In this document: piece after piece, positions 1-6,309 of the stretch | Numbering within the stretch: position 1 is the first letter of the stretch | Layout: every line of letters begins with the position of its first letter | Source: Bacteroidales bacterium | Lineage (GTDB): Bacteria; Bacteroidota; Bacteroidia; Bacteroidales; VadinHA17 | Direction: 5' to 3' | Length of the DNA stretch: 6,318 nt | Assembly: GCA_027451265.1 (NCBI GenBank) | Contig: DAIDJT010000070.1 | Location: 1-6,318 of the forward strand | Made by a program: the position numbers and the translations under genes | The notes under the pieces: generated by a model | What the model saw: the letters and a program-made list of their open reading frames with translations, nothing else | Databases searched by the model: none | What the model was told of the DNA's origin: nothing

Positions 1-1413
1 GAGAAGAAGATGATCGGTATACACCCTTGCGGTGTCCTCGTTGAAGTTGCCGGTGCCCACGGCTGCATACCTCTGGGTCACCTCGCCCTTGACCCTGGTT
101 ATCAGGCAGAGTTTTGAATGGACCTTCAGTCCTGGCACTCCGTAAATGACCTTCACCCCCTCATCAAGCAACTTATTTCCCCAGTGGATGTTGGCCTCCT
201 CATCAAACCGTGCCTGAAGCTCAACAACTGTGGTCACACTCTTGCCGTTGCGGGCTGCATTCATCAGGGCGTTGATGACGCTCGAATTCCTTGCCAGCCT
301 GTATAAGGTGATATCTATCGATGTGACGAACGGATCGATTGACGCTTCCCTGAGGAGGTCAATGAAATGATCGAACGGATGGTACGGGAAATAGAACATG
401 ATATCCCTCTTCCTTATAACCGAGAGGATGCTCTTCCCGTAATGTAATGCAGGATGCCTCACCGGCTGCAGCTTAGGGTAGTTGAGCCCTTCGCCCTCAA
501 TCCCGATGAACTTCATGAAATCCTTGAAATTGTGGTACCTGTTACCGGGCATGATCACATCCTCGGAGCCCAGACTCAGCTTTTTGGTGAGTATTTTCAG
601 GAACTCCGCAGGCATCTCCCTGTCATGCACAAACCGCACCGGGCTCCCTTTCTTTCTCAGCTGGAGGCTCCTGGAAAGCTTGTCGATATAGCTTTCCGAG
701 ATGTCATCAGCTATCTCGAGCTCGGCATCCCTGGTAACCTTGATTGTATAGGCTGATATCTCGTCAAATGGCAGTATGGAAAAGATCTCCCTTAATCCCA
801 GCCTGATCACGTCATCGAGAAACATTACGTACCTGATCCCCTTTTTGCCAGGCAGCTGGACAAACCTTGGCAGGATACTTCGTGAGGGTATCTCCAGGAG
901 GGCGTATCTTCTCTTGTCCGTCTCGCTGTTGCGAAGTTGTATGGCGAAGTAAATGCCGTCATCAGTAAGGTTGGGGAGCTTGTTTTCCTTTGTGATGATC
1001 AGCGGCATAAGCCTTGAACGAACCTCCTTGCGGAAATAGTCCCTGACGAACCCGGCCTGGGATTCATCAAGCTGTTCCTCGTTCACAAAATGGATGCGGC
1101 GCTTTTTCAATTCATCCAGCAGGTCGGAATAGGTCTTTTCAAATATTTCATTCTGACTCAGAACGGTTTCCTGGATGGTCTTCAGCGCTGCTTTCGGGCT
1201 GTAGCCCAGTATGCTCTTGGCTTTGTTGCTGAAGAGCGACAGGCGTCTGAGGGTTGCCACCCTGACCCTGAAATATTCGTCGAGGTTGTTTGAATAGATT
1301 CCAAGGAAATTAAATCTCTCCAGCAGCGGTACGTCGCTGTTGGCGGCTTCCTGAAGGACCCTGGCGTTGAATGACAGCCAGCTTATCTCCTTGGGAATGT
1401 ATGCTTTGCTCAT
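1..1413 (-). CDS. ppk1: Polyphosphate kinase 1, N-terminal two thirds (runs off the window)
   Basis: PPK1 reversibly transfers the gamma-phosphate of ATP onto inorganic polyphosphate through a phosphohistidine intermediate. The minus-strand frame is open from ATG at 1413 to the window edge, giving 471 residues of a family that usually has about 690-700. The N-terminus reads EISWLSFNARVLQEA, then the NLDEYFRVRVATLRR motif typical of the PPK N domain. Further on come LYRLARN, the family signature VVELQARFDEEANIHW, and LKVHSKLCLI. The His of that last motif (codon 118-120, residue 432) aligns with the autophosphorylated His435 of E. coli PPK. The second catalytic His, near residue 590 in E. coli, lies outside the window. 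The start overlaps the sixA stop by 4 nt (ATGA, 1410-1413) with no Shine-Dalgarno sequence, so translation is probably coupled to sixA. Identity is very secure; only completeness of the gene cannot be judged. Confidence 0.97.
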   Translation of the reverse strand, partial: MSKAYIPKEISWLSFNARVLQEAANSDVPLLERFNFLGIYSNNLDEYFRVRVATLRRLSLFSNKAKSILGYSPKAALKTIQETVLSQNEIFEKTYSDLLDELKKRRIHFVNEEQLDESQAGFVRDYFRKEVRSRLMPLIITKENKLPNLTDDGIYFAIQLRNSETDKRRYALLEIPSRSILPRFVQLPGKKGIRYVMFLDDVIRLGLREIFSILPFDEISAYTIKVTRDAELEIADDISESYIDKLSRSLQLRKKGSPVRFVHDREMPAEFLKILTKKLSLGSEDVIMPGNRYHNFKDFMKFIGIEGEGLNYPKLQPVRHPALHYGKSILSVIRKRDIMFYFPYHPFDHFIDLLREASIDPFVTSIDITLYRLARNSSVINALMNAARNGKSVTTVVELQARFDEEANIHWGNKLLDEGVKVIYGVPGLKVHSKLCLITRVKGEVTQRYAAVGTGNFNEDTARVYTDHLLL

Positions 1414-1940
1414 GACAGGTCAGAGAGGGTAAGGTAGTAGAGTGTCCGGCCGCTCTCCGGTTCAACATCCGACCATTTTTCTGCGTCAAAAACAAGGCAG
1501 TAAATACCGGTCTTGGGCAGCGACCCGGGCTCATCGGCGGCGAAGTATGCTGCCATCTCAGTTATCAGGGGGTTGTGGCCGAAGAAGGTGATTGTATGGT
1601 CTTTGTCGTCCTGTTTTCTGATGAATGGAAGGAACTCATTCTCGCTCAGGTCAAGGTACAACTCGGGTGCAAGTTTTAATTCTCTCTCGCTGATGCCATA
1701 TTCCCTGCAGAAGATGAGGGCTGTCTCCAGCGCCCTGAATGCAGGGCTGCTGATGATCCTCCCGGGGTCTTCGCCCTTTGACTTCAGTATCCCGGCCATC
1801 AGCCTGGAATTCACCTTGCCCCTGGCTGTAAGTGATCTTTCAAAGTCCGGAATCTCCGGTATCTGATCCTCGGCCTTACTGTGCCTTATAAAAATCAGTT
1901 TCCTCTGACTTTTCTCATTGTTGCTGCTTTTCTTCGCCAT
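1410..1940 (-). CDS. sixA: SixA-type phosphohistidine phosphatase (histidine phosphatase superfamily)
   Basis: This 176-residue protein belongs to the small single-domain branch of the histidine phosphatase superfamily. E. coli SixA removes phosphate from phosphohistidine proteins. After a 13-residue charged N-terminus comes the core strand LIFIRHSKAE, with Arg19-His20 as the nucleophile motif (RHS where the textbook motif is RHG). LTARG follows at 38-41, then SSPAFRALETA at 64-74, carrying the conserved Arg69. FFGHNP at 119-124 supplies the second catalytic His122. No signal peptide or membrane segment is visible, so it should be cytoplasmic. The ATG at 1940 is the only sensible start; a 92-nt gap separates it from pfkA, in which I see no terminator or clear promoter. 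It overlaps ppk1 by 4 nt. PPK1 works through a phosphohistidine, so PPK1 or another phosphohistidine protein is a tempting substrate, but that is inference. The true target is unknown. Confidence 0.9.
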   Translation of the reverse strand: MAKKSSNNEKSQRKLIFIRHSKAEDQIPEIPDFERSLTARGKVNSRLMAGILKSKGEDPGRIISSPAFRALETALIFCREYGISERELKLAPELYLDLSENEFLPFIRKQDDKDHTITFFGHNPLITEMAAYFAADEPGSLPKTGIYCLVFDAEKWSDVEPESGRTLYYLTLSDLS

Positions 1941-2032
1941 GATACTTACATTCAGTCATTTATAAAAAAGGAATAACTCTTCACGGTTTGCATTGCGATA
2001 CCAGCTCCGGGTTTACGCCATGCGTCGGTTCA

Positions 2033-3082
2033 TCACACCCCAAAGCAGGTTCCCATCTCCATCGCCTGCATTACCATCGGGTCATCACTCTCAACGAGCT
2101 TTGTCTTTCCGCCCACCTCGGAGAGTTTCACCGAACTGATTTCTCCGTTTCGCAGTGCGACCATCCTGCCGAATTCACCTTTGGCGATCAGGTTTGCCGC
2201 GGCTGCGCCGAACCTCGAGGCCAGAACCCTGTCCATGGGTGAGGGCGATCCGCCCCTCTGTATATAACCAAGCACTGTCTCTCTTGTTTCAAGACCGGTC
2301 TCCTCCTGTATCCTCCGGGCGAGGTATCTTGCCGGCGAGTCTTCTCCCTCAGGTACTGCAATACCCTCAGCCACAACCACAATCGAATAGGGTTTGTTGT
2401 TATCGGCCCTTTTCCGGAGATAATCCATCACCACCTTTTCGTTATGAGGAATCTCGGGGATCAGTATCACGTCTCCTCCGCCAGCCATTCCGGAATAGAG
2501 TGCCAGCCAGCCTGCATTGTGCCCCATGATCTCTATCACCATTATCCTCTTGTGCGAGTTGGCAGTTGAGTGCAGCCTGTCAATGGCTTCTGTGGCAATG
2601 TTCACTGCAGAATCAAACCCGAAGGTCATATCCGTGCCCCAGATGTCATTGTCAATGGTTTTGGGCACTCCCACAACATTAAGCCCCTCGTCTGACAGCA
2701 TGTTGGCCGTCTTCATCGTCCCGTTCCCGCCAATGCAAACCAGGCAGTCGAGCCCCATCTGCTCGTAGTGTTCCTTTATCAGAAGGGGTTTTCTCGTCTC
2801 ATCTTTCTTTTTGCCGCTTCCCTTGAATGGCTTCTCGCGCGAGGTACCCAGGATGGTTCCGCCGAGAGTCAGGATGCCTGAGAGATCACCCTCGGTGAGC
2901 TCATGATACTCCTTGTTTATAAGGCCCGCATAGCCGTCGCTGATTCCGATTACCTTCATCCCGTACTTGACGATGGCCGTCTTACCCACGCCCCTGATAG
3001 CTGCGTTGATGCCCGGACAGTCACCTCCCGCCGTGAGGATGCCTATCGTCTGTGGCCTGCTGTTCTTTTCAGATTTGCCCAT
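2033..3082 (-). CDS. pfkA: 6-phosphofructokinase, group III/mixed-substrate type; phosphoryl donor (ATP or PPi) uncertain
   Basis: The enzyme phosphorylates fructose 6-phosphate to the 1,6-bisphosphate in glycolysis. The 349 residues show the whole PFK fold: GILTAGGDCPGINAAIRG (14-31), LGGTILGTSR (73-82), GGNGT (118-122), PKTIDND (140-146) with catalytic Asp144, MGHNAGW (186-192), PEIP (209-212) and GYIQRGGSPSPMDR near the C-terminus. Relative to E. coli PFK, Gly121 matches Gly104 (ATP type), Lys141 replaces Gly124 (a hallmark of pyrophosphate-type enzymes), and Asn120 replaces the Mg-binding Asp103. The residues matching the allosteric Arg25 and Arg54 are Lys34 and Glu64, so the classical PEP/ADP effector site looks altered. 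This pattern belongs to the mixed PFK clade, in which both ATP and PPi users are known. Start ATG at 3082 follows an A-rich leader without Shine-Dalgarno. It is first in a probable pfkA-sixA-ppk1 transcription unit. Confidence 0.95.
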   Translation of the reverse strand: MGKSEKNSRPQTIGILTAGGDCPGINAAIRGVGKTAIVKYGMKVIGISDGYAGLINKEYHELTEGDLSGILTLGGTILGTSREKPFKGSGKKKDETRKPLLIKEHYEQMGLDCLVCIGGNGTMKTANMLSDEGLNVVGVPKTIDNDIWGTDMTFGFDSAVNIATEAIDRLHSTANSHKRIMVIEIMGHNAGWLALYSGMAGGGDVILIPEIPHNEKVVMDYLRKRADNNKPYSIVVVAEGIAVPEGEDSPARYLARRIQEETGLETRETVLGYIQRGGSPSPMDRVLASRFGAAAANLIAKGEFGRMVALRNGEISSVKLSEVGGKTKLVESDDPMVMQAMEMGTCFGV

Positions 3083-3104
3083 GGTTGTTGAAGTTTTTCT
3101 TTAT

Positions 3105-3112
3105 CAAATGTA
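3105..3112 (-). promoter_or_regulatory. Candidate Bacteroidota -7 promoter element for pfkA
   Basis: The minus strand reads TACATTTG, an exact match to the TAnnTTTG -7 box of the Bacteroidota primary sigma factor. It ends 22 nt before the pfkA ATG, which would give a short leader of about 15 nt containing the A-rich AAAGAAAAAC. No TTTG box is visible at the expected ~19-nt upstream spacing, so the call rests on one half of the promoter. The element lies in the 158-bp divergent region between pfkA and the CHAD gene. On the plus strand only a poorer match (TAACTTTA, 3212-3219) precedes the CHAD start. Confidence 0.45.
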
Positions 3113-3240
3113 CTAAAAAGCACAGGCTTTTATCCGGTCATCAGCAATCAGATCAGAGAGAAGGATTAAATCGCTAAAGTTTTAACCGGCATGAAAACCG
3201 TTACTATTGTTTAACTTTACCAAGCACCAGCTTTCCGACA

Positions 3241-4116
3241 ATGGCACCCAAGAACAACGGTGAGGCAAAAGATATAAAGGCAGCGATGGCCGGTTACATC
3301 GCAGGCGCCCTGAAGCTTCTGGCGATGCAGCCTGTGCCTGATGATCCGTCTATCCATGATGTCAGAGTTTTGATGAAGAAGCACCGTGCAGCTGTCAGGC
3401 TGGTGAAACCGCTTCTTGAAGAAGATGTCTTCCGCAGGGAGTACCTGGCGGGGCGGGAGACGGGTCGCCTTCTTGCTTCATGGAGAGAGACAGCGGTACT
3501 GCGCCGGACAGCAAAATCATTGAAAAAGGATAACCCGGAGCTGTTCGTGAGGCTCCATGACAATGAAAAGATTCAGAGCCTCCTGCGAAAGCATTATTCT
3601 ACCTGGGAAAAGGCCGGTGAGCAGGCCAAAACCATAAAGGAAGTAACTGAACGGCTGAACAAAACAGGTTACAGGCTGAGGTTCCTTGGATTAAGGGCGC
3701 CTGACATGCAATTGCGTCTCTCTGAACTGGAGGGTACATACAGGTTGACTGCCTCAACTTACCTGTCTTGCCGCAATAAACCCACTGCCCGGAACCTTCA
3801 TGAATTCAGGAAGAAGTCGAAGACATTCTTGTACCAGCTTGTATTCTTCAGGCACTTCGCACCACAGCCTGTCAGACAGCTTGAAAAGAGACTGGCCGGT
3901 ATGACTCAAAACCTCGGGAAATACAATGACCTGGCACAGATTATGTCACTCATGGGTTTTCATTACGGGGCTGCGGAAAACAACGATGCCGACAATGAAC
4001 TTGCCATCGTTATCAAGGACAGGCAGGACAAATACCTGTTGAGAGTCTGGCCAACAGCATACCGGATCTTCGCGCCGGGAAAGAAACTGCAGGATCTGCT
4101 TGGGATCTCCTTCTGA
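3241..4116 (+). CDS. CHAD-domain protein, probable polyphosphate-binding protein
   Basis: CHAD (conserved histidine alpha-helical domain) proteins are all-helical bundles with a basic groove that binds inorganic polyphosphate; they are often found near polyP enzymes. The 291-residue product is essentially one CHAD domain. The first conserved His is in SIHDVRVLMKKHRAAVRLVKP (His39 followed by a run of basic residues). The second is in NLHEFRKKSKTFLYQL (His187), the pseudo-repeat of the first. LGKYNDL (225-231) is the third family signature. There is no signal peptide, membrane helix or attached CYTH domain, so it is probably a soluble cytoplasmic stand-alone CHAD. The ATG at 3241 has no Shine-Dalgarno sequence. 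It is divergent from pfkA-sixA-ppk1, and a shared regulatory region is likely. Downstream is a 78-bp gap convergent with the LuxR gene; I see no convincing terminator there, but there is a repeat of the gene's own end. The family call is firm; the specific role (granule binding, localisation or regulation) is unknown. Confidence 0.92.
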   Translation: MAPKNNGEAKDIKAAMAGYIAGALKLLAMQPVPDDPSIHDVRVLMKKHRAAVRLVKPLLEEDVFRREYLAGRETGRLLASWRETAVLRRTAKSLKKDNPELFVRLHDNEKIQSLLRKHYSTWEKAGEQAKTIKEVTERLNKTGYRLRFLGLRAPDMQLRLSELEGTYRLTASTYLSCRNKPTARNLHEFRKKSKTFLYQLVFFRHFAPQPVRQLEKRLAGMTQNLGKYNDLAQIMSLMGFHYGAAENNDADNELAIVIKDRQDKYLLRVWPTAYRIFAPGKKLQDLLGISF

Positions 4117-4186
4117 TTGGAACATTCAGCCGTTATTATCCAGGATCTGCGGTGACGGGCGACACCGGACACCTTGATTGGAATCA
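4090..4186. repeat. Short imperfect tandem repeat spanning the CHAD stop codon
   Basis: CAGGATCTGC occurs at 4090-4099 and again exactly at 4141-4150. TGATTGGAA occurs at 4114-4122, where it carries the CHAD stop TGA, and again at 4175-4183. The two words come in the same order in both halves, with a longer spacer in the second. The second CAGGATCTGC is in the CHAD reading frame and runs into a TGA (Gln-Asp-Leu-Arg-stop). This resembles an old, diverged local duplication of the gene end. The second TGATTGGAA continues into TGATTggAATCA, a small inverted repeat. Confidence 0.5.
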
Positions 4187-4194
4187 GTCGCGGG

Positions 4195-5145
4195 CTAGTG
4201 GTGCTCTCCGGCCTGGCTGCCGGTATCCATGCCTCTCACCAGGGCCATCAGCTGCATCCTGTTCCTCACGTTGGCCTTCATGTATATACGTGAGGTGTGA
4301 TCCTTTACAGTCTGAAGGCTGATAAACAGCTTGTCGGCTATTTCCTGGTTGCTCAGGCCATTGCATATTTCAATGATAATCTCGCTTTCACGGGCAGATA
4401 TCTCATTTCTCCTTATGAAATCCTCTATTCCGCCGGGCAACGGAAGAGATTCGGGTATCCTGGCCGGTTTAAGATCAGCTTTGTAGCTGAGCCACAGCGA
4501 CACAAGTGTTATTGTTGCAAAAAGGAGGAAGACAAAGACCAGCGCCATCCATGCAGAGTGTGGTATCAGCAACAGGGCAAGTGCCTGGACGACTGCGCCG
4601 CTGGTAATCATGATGGCCATTATGCCCCGGTCTCTCCGGCCCGGAGAGGATGAGTCACCCCTCAGGAGCGCAACTGCTGCCAGAACTGCAAAGAGCAGCG
4701 CAGCAGTCACATAATAGTACCTGAACAGTGGCAGCGCATCACTGAAGTCCATCTCCCTGATGACCAGGCCCAGTGCGGCAATGACCCCGAAGTTTATTAC
4801 CAGGAAAACCAGGTTGTAGTAGCTGCGCAGCCTTACCCCCGACGCCTCCGCGGCAAACCTGATCAGCATCATCCACCCGAAGACAAGGAAAGGAAGGCCA
4901 AGAAGAAGGGTTATAACTGAAATTGTCGAATGCATTGCCTGATCAAGCCTGCTTCCCGCTATGGCAACAATAATAAATTGTCCCCATATTCCGTAGAAAC
5001 CAAAGGCTGAGATGAAAAGATTGTGGTAAAAGAGCGATCTTAAACAGGGGAGGTGATACTCTTCGAGCAACCTTGTTATGAGCAGAATACTGCCCGCAGC
5101 CATCGCAGCAGAGAAGACAAAAATAACCAGGCTGATAAATTCCAT
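4195..5145 (-). CDS. Membrane-bound LuxR-type transcriptional regulator (7 predicted TM helices + C-terminal HTH)
   Basis: The N-terminal two thirds is a string of about seven hydrophobic helices, starting with MEFISLVIFVFSAAM and ending with a helix before LSYKADLKPARIP. The C-terminal 60 residues (about 247-305) are a LuxR/NarL helix-turn-helix: ISARESEIIIEICNGLSNQEIADKLFIS, then the recognition helix LQTVKDHTSRIYMKANVRNR. It is therefore a one-component membrane sensor whose DNA-binding domain faces the cytoplasm; the signal is unknown. There is no receiver domain or visible phosphorylation site. I chose ATG at 5145 (316 residues). An in-frame GTG at 5181 would add 12 residues, but it lies inside a dyad repeat and the extra residues are not part of the first helix. 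The gene is divergent from a membrane protein across an operator-like region, which suggests it controls that gene and perhaps itself. The function is inferred from architecture. Confidence 0.88.
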   Translation of the reverse strand: MEFISLVIFVFSAAMAAGSILLITRLLEEYHLPCLRSLFYHNLFISAFGFYGIWGQFIIVAIAGSRLDQAMHSTISVITLLLGLPFLVFGWMMLIRFAAEASGVRLRSYYNLVFLVINFGVIAALGLVIREMDFSDALPLFRYYYVTAALLFAVLAAVALLRGDSSSPGRRDRGIMAIMITSGAVVQALALLLIPHSAWMALVFVFLLFATITLVSLWLSYKADLKPARIPESLPLPGGIEDFIRRNEISARESEIIIEICNGLSNQEIADKLFISLQTVKDHTSRIYMKANVRNRMQLMALVRGMDTGSQAGEHH

Positions 5146-5180
5146 TCCCGATATTTCAATAATACGTTGATAAACAGGCA

Positions 5181-5192
5181 CTACTTTAGTAG
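5181..5192. promoter_or_regulatory. Inverted repeat, candidate operator 1 upstream of the LuxR gene
   Basis: CTACT-TT-AGTAG is a perfect 5-bp dyad with a 2-bp centre. With the two bases to its left it contains CACTACT (5179-5185), the same heptamer found twice in the neighbouring larger dyad. It lies 36 bp upstream of the chosen LuxR start. A weak -7-like TATTATTG (5157-5164, minus strand) would put this dyad near the -33 position, which would fit autoregulation. That promoter is only a 7-of-8 match. Confidence 0.5.
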
Positions 5193-5207
5193 GCCAGCCA
5201 AGACTTA

Positions 5208-5232
5208 AGTAGTGTTTTTCAAAATCACTACT
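5208..5232. promoter_or_regulatory. 25-bp near-perfect dyad, candidate operator 2 between the divergent membrane genes
   Basis: The arms are AGTAGTG (5208-5214) and CACTACT (5226-5232). The inner bases TTTT (5216-5219) and AAAA (5221-5224) also pair around a central C at 5220, so 11 of 12 positions are symmetric; only the 5215/5225 pair (T/T) breaks it. The left arm overlaps the palindrome ACTTAAGT (5204-5211). The dyad lies roughly 43-67 bp upstream of the start site predicted from the -7 box at 5264-5271, where LuxR-type activators often bind. No T-run follows it and neither gene ends here, so it is not a terminator. Confidence 0.6.
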
Positions 5233-5263
5233 AAGGTATGAATTCCATCAGTGCGTACCTTCC

Positions 5264-5271
5264 TAGATTTG
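5264..5271 (+). promoter_or_regulatory. Candidate Bacteroidota -7 promoter element for the 5327 membrane gene
   Basis: TAGATTTG is an exact TAnnTTTG match, 55 nt upstream of the ATG at 5327. No TTTG appears about 19 nt further upstream. A promoter lacking a good -33 box is what an activator-dependent promoter would look like, and the 25-bp dyad lies just upstream. The resulting leader would be about 50 nt, AT-rich and without a Shine-Dalgarno sequence. Confidence 0.45.
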
Positions 5272-5326
5272 CTTCAACAAACGAATTTTTTTCGGAAACA
5301 TTAATAACAGTAAAAAGCAAACTGAC

Positions 5327-6106
5327 ATGGAAGCAAAAAGCATTTACAGGTATGTGCCCTCCTTCAGCGGATCTTACGGAACCGGCTGGAAGGCTATGGC
5401 GGACAATTTTCTCAGGTTACTGCTCGTGGTTCTGGTCCTGGCTGTGATCGGCTCCCCGATGATGGGGTCGCATTCAAACTGGAAGTTTGATGCAGGCGAT
5501 TTCCACAACATCCCGTTTGATATGGATAACTTTTTCAAATTTGGTGCCTTCGGGGTGGCTGCCGCCTTCCTCGGACTCCTTGCGTTGCTCTGGTTTTTCC
5601 TGCTCGTACCCATCTTCAGATACGGGGGAAAGATGATGTTCGTACAGGCATCACGTCAGATAACACCTGATTTTGACATGCTTATCAGCGGTTTCCGCAA
5701 GAACTATCTTAATATAGTCCTTGCAAACCTTCTTCTTACTGCACTTATCGGGATAGGGGTGGTCTTCCTCTTCGTACCCGGCATTATCATCGCCTGCCGC
5801 CTGGCTTTTACCCCCTACCTTGTGATGGACAGGAACCTTGATCCTATCAAGGCAGCCGAGGAGAGCTGGAGACTGACGCGCGGCCACGGATGGACTATAT
5901 TCCTCATGGGTCTTGTCAGCTTCTTCATCTATATTGCCGGATTCATCTGCTTCTTTGTCGGCGTGCTGGTGTCGGATATGTGGGTTAAGAGCTCCTTTGC
6001 CACACTCTACAACTCAGTGCTGATTGAAAAGGGACTCTGGCAGCCGGAGGCAGCTCCTGTGACTGAACCGCAGGTGACCGGTGATGCCCCGACAACAGAG
6101 GCATAA
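5327..6106 (+). CDS. Four-helix integral membrane protein, DUF975/YciC-like
   Basis: This 259-residue protein has predicted membrane helices at about 29-47, 75-96, 130-158 and 190-218. Between the third and fourth is the stretch LFVPGIIIACRLAFTPYLVM (148-167), followed by DPIKAAEESWRLTRGHGW. The pattern of a PG-initiated helix and a loop with a small helix of the S-W-x-L-T-x-G type is seen in DUF975, YciC and related membrane families whose biochemistry is poorly known. The cytosolic-looking tail (239-259) is rich in Pro, Thr and Glu. No catalytic motif is visible. ATG at 5327 follows the A-rich TAAAAAGCAAACTGAC and begins the natural N-terminus. The gene is probably monocistronic: candidate promoter and operator upstream, intrinsic terminator downstream. 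Divergence from the membrane LuxR protein suggests it is a target of that regulator. I do not recognise a specific function. Confidence 0.82.
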   Translation: MEAKSIYRYVPSFSGSYGTGWKAMADNFLRLLLVVLVLAVIGSPMMGSHSNWKFDAGDFHNIPFDMDNFFKFGAFGVAAAFLGLLALLWFFLLVPIFRYGGKMMFVQASRQITPDFDMLISGFRKNYLNIVLANLLLTALIGIGVVFLFVPGIIIACRLAFTPYLVMDRNLDPIKAAEESWRLTRGHGWTIFLMGLVSFFIYIAGFICFFVGVLVSDMWVKSSFATLYNSVLIEKGLWQPEAAPVTEPQVTGDAPTTEA

Positions 6107-6147
6107 TCAAACGGAGCATCCATTTATTTGAACTTCATAAACTTCAC

Positions 6148-6186
6148 AGAGGGGGCCGGTCAGCCATGCCGGTCCTCTTTATTTTT
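6148..6186 (+). terminator. Rho-independent terminator of the 5327 membrane gene
   Basis: The 5' arm AGAGGGGGCCGG (6148-6159) pairs with CCGGTCCTCT (6169-6178) across a 9-nt loop. The stem has one G-T wobble and two bulged G residues. It is followed by the T-rich tract TTTATTTTT. It lies 41 nt after the stop codon. On the minus strand no T-run follows the stem, so it acts mainly for plus-strand transcription. Confidence 0.78.
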
Positions 6187-6192
6187 GTCAGT

Positions 6193-6224
6193 AGTACCAG
6201 CTTGGGGCTCCGACAAAGAAGGAG
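6193..6224. repeat. Intergenic repeat module, copy 1
   Basis: It consists of AGTACCAGCT (6193-6202), one base, then a 21-nt block (6204-6224) that recurs at 6289-6309 with 16 of 21 identities. Most differences are purine transitions. With flanking bases it can fold: TTGG (6202-6205) with CCAA (6227-6230) and CTCC (6208-6211) with GGAG (6221-6224), separated by a symmetric GG/AA internal loop. No gene is recognised here. Confidence 0.55.
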
Positions 6225-6263
6225 AACCAATCATGTATCCGCCGGCGGGCGGATCGGGACGGC

Positions 6264-6309
6264 AGTACCAGCTGGCATTCGGCAGCCAGAGACTCCGGCG
6301 AAGACGGAG
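6264..6309. repeat. Intergenic repeat module, copy 2, with inserted hairpin
   Basis: AGTACCAGCT recurs exactly at 6264-6273 and the 21-nt block recurs at 6289-6309, here separated by a 15-nt insert. The insert completes a hairpin, CTGGC (6272-6276) with GCCAG (6285-6289). The block itself holds CTCCG (6293-6297) pairing with CGGAG (6305-6309). Just before this copy, ATCCGCC (6237-6243) pairs perfectly with GGCGGAT (6248-6254) around a GGCG tetraloop. The array may continue past the window edge. Confidence 0.5.

Noticed and set aside
454..756. 100-codon open frame on the plus strand
   Set aside because: It lies wholly opposite ppk1, whose protein sequence across this stretch is clearly conserved; the plus-strand product resembles nothing and has no start signals.
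1513..1866. 117-codon open frame on the plus strand
   Set aside because: Antisense shadow of sixA, whose catalytic motifs are read on the other strand.
2155..2529. 124-codon open frame on the plus strand
   Set aside because: Antisense shadow of pfkA; product is rich in Pro, Arg and Ser, as expected from reading a GC-rich gene backwards.
3176..3218. AAAGTT / AACTTT inverted repeat upstream of the CHAD gene
   Set aside because: Only six AT-rich base pairs separated by 31 nt; expected by chance in such sequence.
5146..5181. GTG start at 5181 for the LuxR gene, adding 12 residues
   Set aside because: The GTG is part of the CACTACT dyad and the added residues precede a natural membrane-helix start; ATG at 5145 is simpler.
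5238..5447. 69-codon plus-strand frame with an ATG upstream of the membrane gene
   Set aside because: It begins between the dyads and the candidate -7 box, upstream of the predicted start site, and its second half is an out-of-frame reading of the 5327 gene. A leader peptide cannot be excluded but nothing supports it.
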